From assembly GCA_019894815.1 (NCBI GenBank), contig JAGXNU010000140.1, forward strand, positions 1 to 5,564: a stretch of 5,564 nt of DNA, written 5' to 3'. The notes under the pieces are model-generated. The model ran no database searches, had not been told where the DNA came from, and worked only from the letters and a program-made list of their open reading frames with translations. Positions 1 through 5,564 of this stretch are shown one piece after another. Made by a program: the position numbers and the translations under genes. Position 1 is the first letter of the stretch; each line of letters begins with the position of its first letter. This stretch comes from Promethearchaeota archaeon (lineage in GTDB: Archaea > Asgardarchaeota > Lokiarchaeia > Sigyniarchaeales > SOKP01).

Positions 1-295
1 ATTTTACAATCTCTTTAGTATCTTCAGGAGATGTTTCTGTATCAATATGCCCTACTACCTCGTAATTAAAGCCTCTATTTATTAGATATGAAACTCCCAT
101 AATATCAGGAGCAGTTATGAAAGTAATTTTCTTTTTATTTTCTATTGAAGATAAAAATTGTTCTATTAATTTAGGAGTAGTTGATTTTGCTCCCATTTCT
201 AATGCTTTTTTATATAAATCTCCATCTGTACCTTTAAGACCAACACTTCCCCCCATTCCCGCGATAGGATTGACAATAAATCCAATTAACCTCAT
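1..295 (-). CDS. ATP-NAD kinase-like protein (COG3199/AcoX type), N-terminal part
   Basis: Partial gene: it starts at ATG 295-293 on the minus strand and runs off the left edge after 98 codons, so only the N-terminal part is visible. The protein begins MRLIGFIVNPIAGMGG, followed by SVGLKGTDG. This glycine-rich opening (NPIAGMGG at residues 9-16, GLKGTDG at 19-25) is typical of the archaeal/bacterial ATP-NAD kinase-like family COG3199, as is TSPEDTKE near residues 88-95. The family belongs to the NAD kinase/diacylglycerol kinase fold and is predicted to phosphorylate NAD to NADP in the cytosol. The diagnostic GGDGT nucleotide motif should lie beyond the window edge and cannot be checked. No clear Shine-Dalgarno precedes the ATG. 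The upstream frame stays open to a TGA near 337 but offers no better start. It is divergent from the methyltransferase, with 78 bp between the starts. Family assignment is confident; the true substrate (NAD versus another diphosphate) is not. Confidence 0.85.
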   Translation of the reverse strand, partial: MRLIGFIVNPIAGMGGSVGLKGTDGDLYKKALEMGAKSTTPKLIEQFLSSIENKKKITFITAPDIMGVSYLINRGFNYEVVGHIDTETSPEDTKEIVK

Positions 296-373
296 GAGAT
301 TAATATCAGTATTATTTAATATAGACTTTTTAAATCAATAAAAACATATTTAGCAAGGAAAATTAATCTTTTT

Positions 374-997
374 ATGGAATATTGGGAAAAGCGATTTTCA
401 GAGGGAGGTAAAATTTGGGGTCCTAAACCTAGTAAGACTGCAAATTACGCTCTTGAGCTTTTTCATAGGCATGAACTTGAAAAAATTTTAGTTCCAGGCG
501 CCGGTTATGGTCGAAATACGAAACTATTTACAGACTCTAATTTAGAAGTTGTAGGAATTGAAATTTCTGAATCTGCGATAAATATCGCGAGAAACTTTAA
601 TCCAGAAACTCAATTTTTTCAAGGGTCAGTATTAGATATGCCTTTTGATGATGAAAAATACGATGGGATCTATTGTTGTAATTTATTGCATTTACTTCTA
701 AAAGACGATCGAATCTCATTCTTGAAGAAATGTTATGAGCAACTGAGGACTAACGGTTTTGTTTTTTTCGTTGTATTTTCCGATAAGGAAGGAAGTTTTG
801 GAAAGGGAAAACGAATTGAAGAAAATACTTACGAAAGTAAACCCTGGAGACCTACTCACTATTTCACAGAACTTGATTTAAAAGAGCATTTTAAAGAATA
901 TTCAGTAATAGAAACGGGATTAATGGAAGATAGTGAGAATCATGGAGAATTAGGACCCCATATACATGTTTTAAGATATATTTTTGCTAAAAAATAA
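374..997 (+). CDS. class I SAM-dependent methyltransferase
   Basis: Complete 207-residue cytosolic protein of a usual length for small class I methyltransferases. Seen in the sequence: an N-terminal segment with W4 and the WGPKPS stretch (15-20), common in TehB/thiopurine-methyltransferase-like proteins; SAM-binding motif I at 38-48 (ILVPGAGYGRN); an acidic residue ending strand 2 (E63 in VVGIEIS), expected to bind the ribose hydroxyls; GSVLDMPF at 84-91 with D88 near the adenine; and motif IV-like YDGIYCCNLLHLL at 96-108. The C-terminal half (109-207) carries the usual LxxxG-FVFF strand region and ends in HVLRYIFAKK. It should transfer a methyl group from SAM, but the acceptor cannot be told from sequence; small molecules are more likely than nucleic acid. 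An AAGGAA lies at 355-360, about 13 bases before the ATG, too distant to be a convincing ribosome site. It converges on the next gene with a 14-bp gap. Confidence 0.88.
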   Translation: MEYWEKRFSEGGKIWGPKPSKTANYALELFHRHELEKILVPGAGYGRNTKLFTDSNLEVVGIEISESAINIARNFNPETQFFQGSVLDMPFDDEKYDGIYCCNLLHLLLKDDRISFLKKCYEQLRTNGFVFFVVFSDKEGSFGKGKRIEENTYESKPWRPTHYFTELDLKEHFKEYSVIETGLMEDSENHGELGPHIHVLRYIFAKK

Positions 998-1009
998 AAA
1001 AAATAAAAA
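989..1009 (-). terminator. T-tract terminator for the SDR operon
   Basis: Just past the TAA of the minus-strand SDR gene, the minus strand reads three consecutive T runs of 5, 8 and 6 bases separated by single A residues. Such oligo-T stretches without a hairpin are the usual intrinsic terminators of archaea. They overlap the last codons of the converging methyltransferase gene. For the plus-strand gene the nearest T runs are 1010-1013, 1031-1036 and 1042-1047, the last two inside the SDR 3' end. Confidence 0.5.
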
Positions 1010-1011
1010 TT

Positions 1012-1866
1012 TTATTTATCTTTGCCCAGCTTTTTTCGAGCTTTTTTAAGATCACCATCTGTGACCCAATGAACCAATTTTGGAAAGAATCGCATCATCC
1101 TCCACATAAATTTAGCTGAACCTGGAAAGATGTAAAATTTCTTTTTTAGAACACCTTTCAGTATAGTTTCTGCAACATCTTCAGGTTTCAGTATTCCCCC
1201 TCTTTCAGCTATGATATTTAGTTCTTCAGGTCTAGTTTCAGCTTCTTTATGTAAATGAGGAGTGTCTGTGTCTGGTGGAAAAATTACTGAAATATTGATA
1301 TTGAAAGGTTTATATTCATTTCTTAATCCTTCACTTAATCCTACAATAGCAAATTTAGTAGGCGTGTACGCTGCATAACCCATTAAACCAATAAATCCTG
1401 ATATAGAAGACATGTTAATAAAATGTCCCTCTTTTCGCGTTATATAATGAGGTAATAGCGTTTTTATTGGACATAATTGCCCAAAGAAATTAGTATTCAT
1501 GTGGAATCTAAAATTTTCGATAGTCAATTTTTCTGTATAATCAGGAAATGAGATACCTACGTAGTTAAAGAGGTAATCCGGAACTCCAAAATTTTTAATA
1601 TACTCATTAAATAACGGTTCAACTTGATCCATATCTGATGTATCACAAGAAATGATTTCTACAAATTGATTCTCGTTTATTGTGAAGCTTTTAATCTCTT
1701 CAGCAGCAGCCTTTAATTTATCTAAAGTTCTTGCTACTATACACACATTTCCACCTAACTGAACAAATAACTTTGCAGTAGCTTTTCCTATACCTTGTGA
1801 ACCTCCACAAACTATTGCAGATTTTTCCTTAAATGGTTGCTTTTTAAGTAGTTTTTCTTTCACCAT
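1012..1866 (-). CDS. SDR oxidoreductase, 3-ketodihydrosphingosine reductase-like
   Basis: Classical SDR. The frame opens at ATG 1872 (286 residues, used for numbering), but the AGGAG centred near 1878 lies only 3 bases from that codon and 9 from the ATG at 1866, so I prefer 1866 (284 residues). Seen: cofactor loop GGSQGIG 23-29; R48 after strand 2, the usual sign of NADPH preference; D77; NYVG 103-106 in place of NNAG; N128; catalytic S156, Y169, K173; then PPDTDTP at 199-205. That last motif, with the following TRPEE (213-217) and KPEDVAE (229-235), closely follows the pattern I know from eukaryotic KDSR/Tsc10, which reduces 3-ketosphinganine. The human N-terminal membrane anchor is absent; the C-terminus is basic and aromatic (MWRMMRFFPKLVHWV, 256-270) and might associate with membrane. 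It is second in an operon behind a multi-pass membrane protein. SDR identity is sure; KDSR-like subgroup likely; substrate unproven. Confidence 0.9.
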   Translation of the reverse strand: MVKEKLLKKQPFKEKSAIVCGGSQGIGKATAKLFVQLGGNVCIVARTLDKLKAAAEEIKSFTINENQFVEIISCDTSDMDQVEPLFNEYIKNFGVPDYLFNYVGISFPDYTEKLTIENFRFHMNTNFFGQLCPIKTLLPHYITRKEGHFINMSSISGFIGLMGYAAYTPTKFAIVGLSEGLRNEYKPFNINISVIFPPDTDTPHLHKEAETRPEELNIIAERGGILKPEDVAETILKGVLKKKFYIFPGSAKFMWRMMRFFPKLVHWVTDGDLKKARKKLGKDK

Positions 1867-1875
1867 ATGCATCTT

Positions 1876-1880
1876 CTCCT
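1876..1880 (-). promoter_or_regulatory. Shine-Dalgarno deciding the SDR start
   Basis: The minus strand reads AAAGGAGAAG immediately before ATGCATATG. The AGGAG core leaves 3 bases to the first ATG (1872) and 9 to the second, in-frame ATG (1866). The second spacing is the normal one, so translation probably begins at 1866. Confidence 0.6.
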
Positions 1881-1893
1881 TTCATTAATTACT

Positions 1894-2307
1894 TTATAGC
1901 ATCATATTGAACCATCCAAAGATTAAAAATATTGGACCTAAAATTAACATCACTGAGACAATTAATATGCTCATATAGGCATCAAATCCGTGTTTCTCAG
2001 TATTGAATCCATCATTTTGGAGATTATAAGCTAAATCTATCAAACCTAAAAACATCATCCCACTCGCGGCTGTAATAGTAAAAAAATATCCAAAATTCTC
2101 CCCCAATAAGAGTCCTATTGAACTGATAATCAAATTGGGAAGAACCCATCCTAGGTCTGGTAGAGGAAATGATAGTTCATGCTTGAATTCTGCTTCTGAC
2201 ATCTTTCTGTCCTTATTCTTGAATTCCGTGAAGTAAAACATAGCCCAAAAGCCTATCAACGATAGGCTTAGTAAAATTTGAACAGTAGCAAAAATAAAAT
2301 TTAACAC
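1894..2307 (-). CDS. small multi-pass membrane protein of unknown function, 137 aa
   Basis: I do not recognise this family. The 137-residue protein has about four hydrophobic segments: 4-26, roughly 53-70, 73-93 and 111-135. The first loop (27-50) is charged (TEFKNKDRK...) and ends in FPLPDLGWVLPN, and a second polar loop lies at 96-110 (LQNDGFNTEKHGFDA). No signal-peptide cleavage site, metal motif or obvious catalytic cluster is visible; D91, in the third segment (GLIDLAYN), is a notable buried acidic residue. The start is GTG at 2307-2305, chosen because a strong GGAGG (2320-2316) sits 8 bases upstream; an overlapping ATG at 2309 hits a stop at its third codon. The SDR gene follows after a 21-bp gap with its own ribosome site, so the two are almost certainly co-transcribed. 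A membrane partner, scaffold or lipid-handling role beside the KDSR-like enzyme is inference only. Confidence 0.82.
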   Translation of the reverse strand: MLNFIFATVQILLSLSLIGFWAMFYFTEFKNKDRKMSEAEFKHELSFPLPDLGWVLPNLIISSIGLLLGENFGYFFTITAASGMMFLGLIDLAYNLQNDGFNTEKHGFDAYMSILIVSVMLILGPIFLIFGWFNMML

Positions 2308-2315
2308 ATTTAATT

Positions 2316-2320
2316 CCTCC
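2316..2320 (-). promoter_or_regulatory. strong Shine-Dalgarno (GGAGG) supporting a GTG start
   Basis: The minus strand reads GGAGG, then 8 bases, then GTG at 2307. It is the strongest ribosome site in the window and shows that the 137-residue gene begins at a non-ATG codon. Confidence 0.75.
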
Positions 2321-2324
2321 GTTT

Positions 2325-2345
2325 TATATTTTTATTTTTATATTG
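2325..2345 (-). promoter_or_regulatory. putative TATA region for the membrane protein-SDR operon
   Basis: The minus strand reads AATATAAAAATAAAAATATAAAAC just ahead of the GGAGG. This A/T block is a plausible archaeal TATA element, but the whole region is AT-rich, so the exact box cannot be fixed. It would leave a short leader carrying the ribosome site. Confidence 0.3.
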
Positions 2346-2470
2346 AAAATTGGAATCAAACTAGTATAAAAATGTAAGGAAAAAAAGGTTAATCACAATC
2401 AATATTTTTTTTACTAATTTATCAAAATTAAAGAAACCTTAAATTAATAAGATTGAAAGATGTTTGATAT

Positions 2471-2505
2471 GATATAAAATATAATTTAAAATAAAAACCA
2501 AGGAA
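2471..2505 (+). promoter_or_regulatory. putative TATA region and AGGAA ribosome site of the broken membrane gene
   Basis: GATATAAAATATAATTTAAA at 2471-2490 resembles an archaeal TATA element, and AAGGAA at 2500-2505 lies 7 bases before the ATG at 2513. Together they support 2513 as the original start of the frameshifted gene, although the first 17 or so codons lie in a different frame from the body. The rest of the 205-bp intergenic stretch 2308-2512 shows only AT-rich sequence. Confidence 0.4.
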
Positions 2506-2512
2506 TAGAACA

Positions 2513-3407
2513 ATGAAATTAAAAAACCCTGTAAATATTATTCTACTGGCGATTTCTTTTTTCATTTTTGGTAACATTAGGTCTCATTTTCATTACTCAA
2601 ATGGAACTTGTTCCAGGATATAATTGGGATGCTGAATTTAATAAATATCCCTCTGATCTTAATATTCAACTTACCGGAGATTTAAATAGTGATGGGAATC
2701 CAGATATAATTTCGAATAGTTATACTCGATCTATTTGGAGTAACGATTTAGCAAGAATAACCTATAATATCACGAGACACGGTCGCAATAGGATTCTACT
2801 CATACAATGCAATTTCACCATTATTCGGTTTCCCTCAAACTTTTGATACTTTTGGTGGGCAACAATTCTTCCAATTTATGATTGGGTATAATTTGTTATG
2901 TATACTCCCGATAGTGCTCACATTTATAGTCTTTTTATTCTTTTTTTCGGGAAATTATTTACTTGATGATGCTGGAATTGCTTATTATCTTGAATCAAAA
3001 ACACATCGAAAACCTGGAGATATTGAACCTATCAGTATATGGACCCAATCAATTATCAAAGGCGTTGCTGGATTTTCAGCCATTATGACTTTTATCTCAT
3101 TTTTTCAGACAGTAGATTTTTCTTCACTGAAACGGGTGGTAATGCCATTTTTATGTTTATATTTGGAATTTTTCTTGTAACAGTAATGTTCTATGGTACA
3201 CCCTTCCTCACAGCATTCTCTTACATGCTTTTATCAATCGAAGTAATGGATTATTCTTATGACTACAATTCTGAAAAACTCTATAAGATAATGCGAAAAA
3301 ATGGATACGATACGACACCACGGAAACTTACTAATCTATTTCCTTCTGGTTTTGAAGAATTAAGGAGAACTCCAGAGCCTAAAAAAAAGAAGAAAGAAAG
3401 AGATTAA
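2513..3407 (+). pseudogene. frameshifted multi-pass membrane protein with Ca-loop-like motif
   Basis: One gene appears split over three frames. From ATG 2513 it reads MKLKNPVNIILLAISFF, shifts +1 in the T run 2565-2569, continues as LVTLGLIFITQMELVPGYN, shifts +1 again between about 2758 and 2780, continues as AIGFYSYNAISPLFGFPQTF, then shifts -1 in the T run 3117-3121 to end at TAA 3405-3407. Removing one base at each of the first two sites and adding one at the third gives a coherent 297-residue protein. In that reconstruction, TM1 is about 9-28; an outer loop 29-122 holds GDLNSDGNPDII (55-66), a DxNxDGxxD calcium-loop-like motif as in VCBS/FG-GAP or dockerin repeats; TM2 is about 125-146; TM3 181-198; TM4, or a TM4/5 hairpin, 211-243; and a basic cytoplasmic tail ends in KKKKKERD. 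Positive residues favour inside loops. Family not recognised. Either a young pseudogene or, as likely, sequencing errors in an intact gene. Confidence 0.72.
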
Positions 3408-3408
3408 A

Positions 3409-3422
3409 TTTTATTTTTTTTT
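3409..3422 (+). terminator. T-tract after the broken membrane gene
   Basis: TTTTA followed by nine T residues starts two bases after the TAA at 3405-3407. This is a typical archaeal oligo-T terminator. It lies in the 20-bp convergent gap before the minus-strand SDR. For that SDR, the matching minus-strand T run of 8 is at 3388-3381, inside the 3' end of the membrane gene. Confidence 0.5.
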
Positions 3423-3427
3423 AATTT

Positions 3428-4246
3428 TTAATAAATATTATCCTTAGTAAGAAACGGTGGGACTCCAACTTCAGCAATACCCCCATCAATCGTAAAATTA
3501 TGCCCCGTTATAAAGTTTGATGAAGGAGATGCTAAAAATACAACAAGATTTACAACATCCTCTACAGTTCCAACCCTATTTAATGGTGTTTTGACATTTC
3601 CATGTTTCATGGTAATTATCATATCGTCTACAGAATTAAGATAAACTCCTGTTGCGTGATAACCAGGTGAAATTGCATTTACTGTAACTTTCGGAGCTAA
3701 TGTTTTTGCTAATAATTGCATTAATCCAATAATCCCAACTTTACTTATGCTATAAGCTGGTATAAAAGGATCCACGTCCATACCCGCTAAAGAAGCCGTA
3801 CATATCACCTTTCCTGCTAATGGTTCAAAATTTTGTGATTTCATTTTCCTACATAAAGCTCGAGCAACAAGCCATTGACCTTTTAAGTTTACGTTCATGT
3901 TTTTATCCCAATCATCTTCCTTAATTCTAAGTATATTTCTTCCAAATTGAGTTCCTAATCCAGCATTATTGAATAAAACATAGATGTTATCTAACTCTTG
4001 AAACGTTTGTTTACTCATGGCTTCTACTTGATCTGATTTTGATACATCACATGTTATTGGAATCACTTTAGTACCGTGCTCTTTTTCTATTTCAGCACTC
4101 GTTTTTTCCAATAATTCTTCATTTATATCAACTAAAACCAAGTCAGCTCCTCTTTTTGCAAATGCGTGAGCAACCCCTCTACCAAATCCAGAAGCCCCTC
4201 CAGTAATTAGTGCTCCTTTACCTTTTAAAAAATTCTCATTTAACAT
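3428..4246 (-). CDS. FabG-type SDR family oxidoreductase
   Basis: Complete 272-residue classical SDR, a usual length. Seen: cofactor loop TGGASGFG at 15-22; D40 at the end of strand 2 (VLVD), the usual mark of NAD(H) rather than NADP(H) use; D67 in CDVS; NNAG 93-96; N120 in MNVNLKG; catalytic S152, Y165 and K169 (YSISK); SPG 193-195; and the C-terminal FITGHNFTIDGG at 245-256 found in FabG-like and 3-hydroxyacyl/secondary-alcohol dehydrogenases. All four residues of the N-S-Y-K tetrad are present, so it should be an active cytosolic NAD-dependent alcohol/ketone oxidoreductase; the substrate cannot be told. No Shine-Dalgarno precedes ATG 4246. A TATA-like CAATATAATC near 4277-4286 would put the transcript start only about 8-10 bases ahead, suggesting a near-leaderless mRNA. 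It is divergent from the coiled-coil gene, with a perfect palindrome midway. Confidence 0.92.
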   Translation of the reverse strand: MLNENFLKGKGALITGGASGFGRGVAHAFAKRGADLVLVDINEELLEKTSAEIEKEHGTKVIPITCDVSKSDQVEAMSKQTFQELDNIYVLFNNAGLGTQFGRNILRIKEDDWDKNMNVNLKGQWLVARALCRKMKSQNFEPLAGKVICTASLAGMDVDPFIPAYSISKVGIIGLMQLLAKTLAPKVTVNAISPGYHATGVYLNSVDDMIITMKHGNVKTPLNRVGTVEDVVNLVVFLASPSSNFITGHNFTIDGGIAEVGVPPFLTKDNIY

Positions 4247-4306
4247 GATATTTCATTTAATTGTAATTTTAATGAGATTATATTGAACATACTCATATAT
4301 TAGTTT

Positions 4307-4324
4307 TTTTCAAAGCTTTGAAAA
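4307..4324. repeat. perfect 18-bp palindrome, candidate operator
   Basis: TTTTCAAAGCTTTGAAAA equals its own reverse complement with no spacer. Its centre (between 4315 and 4316) coincides with the middle of the 137-bp intergenic region 4247-4383 between two divergent genes. It lies upstream of both candidate TATA boxes (about 4277-4286 minus, 4331-4342 plus), a position suited to a homodimeric regulator acting on both genes. A terminator role is unlikely because no gene ends here. Confidence 0.55.
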
Positions 4325-4330
4325 CATAAA

Positions 4331-4379
4331 TTTAATTATATGAATCCATTTAAACTTTAATATAGAATCCTAAAGTGAT
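4331..4379 (+). promoter_or_regulatory. putative TATA elements and GTGAT ribosome site of the coiled-coil gene
   Basis: TTTAATTATATG at 4331-4342 and TTTAATATA at 4356-4363 are alternative TATA-like elements. GTGAT at 4375-4379 matches the distal part of the archaeal Shine-Dalgarno consensus (GGAGGTGAT) and ends 4 bases before ATG 4384, which favours this start. Confidence 0.35.
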
Positions 4380-4383
4380 ATAA

Positions 4384-5564
4384 ATGGCAAATGTAGATCG
4401 AATTATCCCTTTCCTTATTAATATTGGTGAAATCATCCCCACGAGAAGTAAAGCGACTTTATTAGATGAAATGGCCATGGCACTAAACGAATGCATAAAT
4501 CTATATGCTAAAACTCTGAAAAAGTTAGGAAAGATCAACAGAATAAGCATTTGCTTCTGGCCAGTTCGCTTGATCCCTTTAAATGAAACGAGAGCATGTG
4601 TGTGTAGTTATTTACTCAATAAGCAAGAAAAATTAAGTGTAGGTAAATTCGCAGAAGTACCTCCGAAACCTGATAATATTATCAAAGGATCGGATATAGA
4701 TTCATTCTTGAGCTCTTTACAATCATATAACGCAACTTACTTAAAAAAATCTAAAAATTTCAAAAGAGGTACTGTTATTCAAGAAGCTTTATTTAGCGCT
4801 GGTGAAGTGGACTATTTTAAGAATTTTTTCTTGAATCAATATAATTTGAATTCATTAAATGAGCCTCATTTCTTTTTAGAAGGTGAACCAATTCCTAAGA
4901 GCATTAATCAAGCAAAAATCGTTCAGGAGGTATTCGATTATATTTCACAAAAAGATGTACGAATGCTGGATAGTTATGGACAAGTTATAACTAAACTCTG
5001 TGATCAATGGTTACAAAGAGGATCCCAAGATGCTGACAAAATTCGAAGTAAAAAAGTTGATACTAGTGAGGAAGAGAAACAGCTTGCTCAACTTACCAAA
5101 GAAATTGAAACTGAAAAAGCTAAAAAAATTGAAGGCACTCCTGAAGAACTTGTAAAAAGTGGAAAGTATAAAATTAATGACAAGACCGGTGATTTGCATA
5201 ACAATAATAATGCCATAAAAAATGGTGTTGATCGTCTTAAAGCCGCGATTAATAAAAATGATCTTTTTGAAGTTGAAAGTGCATTAAAAGATTTAGGTAT
5301 AAAATATCAAGATCTAGGAAATTCTATTAATAGATATAATACTGAAATCGCTCAATTGAGGAAAAATGTTCAAAAAGAAATTTCAGATTTAGAAAGATCC
5401 AAACAGCAGAAAATTCGCGAATTAGAACAAAAGAAATCTGAAGTTGAACGTAAGATTCAAGCAAAGCATAGTGAATTAAGTAGCGATCTCACTACTTCTG
5501 AGACAAATGTTGCTAAAATTAAACAAGAAAAACAAAATTGTTTGGACAATATAGAATACATAAA
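4384..5564 (+). CDS. coiled-coil protein of unknown function, 3' end beyond window
   Basis: Open from ATG 4384 to the right edge with no stop: 393 complete codons, C-terminus missing. I do not recognise the family. The first 215 or so residues look like a folded domain: MANVDRIIPFLINIGEIIPT, an amphipathic helix (25-50), a strand-like ISICFWPVRLIPL, then mixed alpha/beta sequence with EPHFFLEGEPIP around 160-171. From E229 (EEEKQLAQLTKEIE...) a first coiled coil appears. A polar linker follows around 260-280 (NDKTGDLHNNNNAIKNG), then helices, and from about 320 a long Lys/Glu/Gln-rich coiled coil (IAQLRKNVQKEISDLERS...) still running at the edge. No transmembrane segment or Walker motif is visible. 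The layout suggests a cytosolic structural, tethering or signalling protein; nothing more specific is supported. It is divergent from the NAD-type SDR and may share its control region. Confidence 0.8.
   Translation, partial: MANVDRIIPFLINIGEIIPTRSKATLLDEMAMALNECINLYAKTLKKLGKINRISICFWPVRLIPLNETRACVCSYLLNKQEKLSVGKFAEVPPKPDNIIKGSDIDSFLSSLQSYNATYLKKSKNFKRGTVIQEALFSAGEVDYFKNFFLNQYNLNSLNEPHFFLEGEPIPKSINQAKIVQEVFDYISQKDVRMLDSYGQVITKLCDQWLQRGSQDADKIRSKKVDTSEEEKQLAQLTKEIETEKAKKIEGTPEELVKSGKYKINDKTGDLHNNNNAIKNGVDRLKAAINKNDLFEVESALKDLGIKYQDLGNSINRYNTEIAQLRKNVQKEISDLERSKQQKIRELEQKKSEVERKIQAKHSELSSDLTTSETNVAKIKQEKQNCLDNIEYI

Noticed and set aside
117..341. Plus-strand open frame of 74 codons
   Set aside because: It lies almost wholly antisense to the ATP-NAD kinase-like gene, whose minus-strand protein shows clear family motifs; the plus frame has no ribosome site or recognisable features.
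1029..1049. Direct repeat AGCTTTTTTCGAGCTTTTTTAAG
   Set aside because: It encodes the Lys-rich C-terminus of the SDR (KKARKKLGK) on the minus strand and is explained by coding; two copies only.
2385..2440. AAGGTT...AACCTT inverted repeat in the intergenic region
   Set aside because: Only 6-bp arms with about 44 bases between them in very AT-rich DNA; expected by chance.
2513..3407. Programmed ribosomal frameshifting as an explanation for the split membrane gene
   Set aside because: Three separate shifts in both directions, with no slippery heptamer plus downstream structure evident, make this far less likely than sequencing error or pseudogene decay.
2878..3407. Two overlapping small membrane-protein genes (starts 2878 and 3039)
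   Set aside because: The fragments join in order into one longer protein across a T homopolymer at 3117-3121, neither internal start has a good ribosome site, and the part of the 3039 frame before the join reads as non-hydrophobic shadow sequence.
4350..4550. Minus-strand open frame of 66 codons
   Set aside because: Antisense to the start and promoter of the long coiled-coil gene; no motif or ribosome site, and the plus-strand frame stays open for more than 390 codons.
5011..5199. Minus-strand Phe-rich open frame of 62 codons that looks membrane-like
   Set aside because: The F/S/L richness is the antisense image of Lys/Glu-rich coiled-coil codons on the plus strand; not a real membrane protein.

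Overview
The window is AT-rich (roughly one third G+C by eye) with tightly packed genes, TATA-like AT blocks ahead of starts, a mix of Shine-Dalgarno-led and apparently near-leaderless starts, and T-tracts after stops. Together with an archaeal-type ATP-NAD kinase (COG3199-like) this suggests an archaeon. The abundance of short-chain dehydrogenases (SDRs) and a long coiled-coil protein would fit an Asgard/Lokiarchaeal-type genome, but that lineage call is inference; no RNA gene or marker gene is present to settle it.

Layout: (1) <1-295, minus: 5' part of an ATP-NAD kinase-like gene, cut by the left edge. (2) 374-997, plus: class I SAM methyltransferase, divergent from (1). (3) 1012-2307, minus: a two-gene operon, read as a 137-residue multi-pass membrane protein (GTG start, strong GGAGG) and then an SDR that strongly resembles 3-ketodihydrosphingosine reductase (KDSR). 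(4) 2513-3407, plus: one membrane-protein gene of about 297 residues broken into pieces by three apparent single-base frameshifts, at least two of them in T homopolymers. (5) 3428-4246, minus: a second, FabG-type SDR with an NAD-type cofactor pocket. (6) 4384->5564, plus: a long open frame with no stop before the right edge, coding for an unrecognised N-terminal region followed by coiled coils. No tRNA, rRNA, CRISPR, insertion sequence or long repeat was seen.

The clearest non-gene signal is a perfect 18-bp palindrome at 4307-4324, exactly in the middle of the divergent intergenic region between genes (5) and (6) and outside both candidate TATA boxes, so it is a good candidate for a shared operator. 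The redox theme (NAD kinase, an NADPH-type SDR and an NAD-type SDR) is suggestive, but the genes lie in separate transcription units and no common pathway can be shown from the sequence. The operon pairing the KDSR-like SDR with the small membrane protein is the most plausible candidate for a little-described function, perhaps in lipid metabolism.
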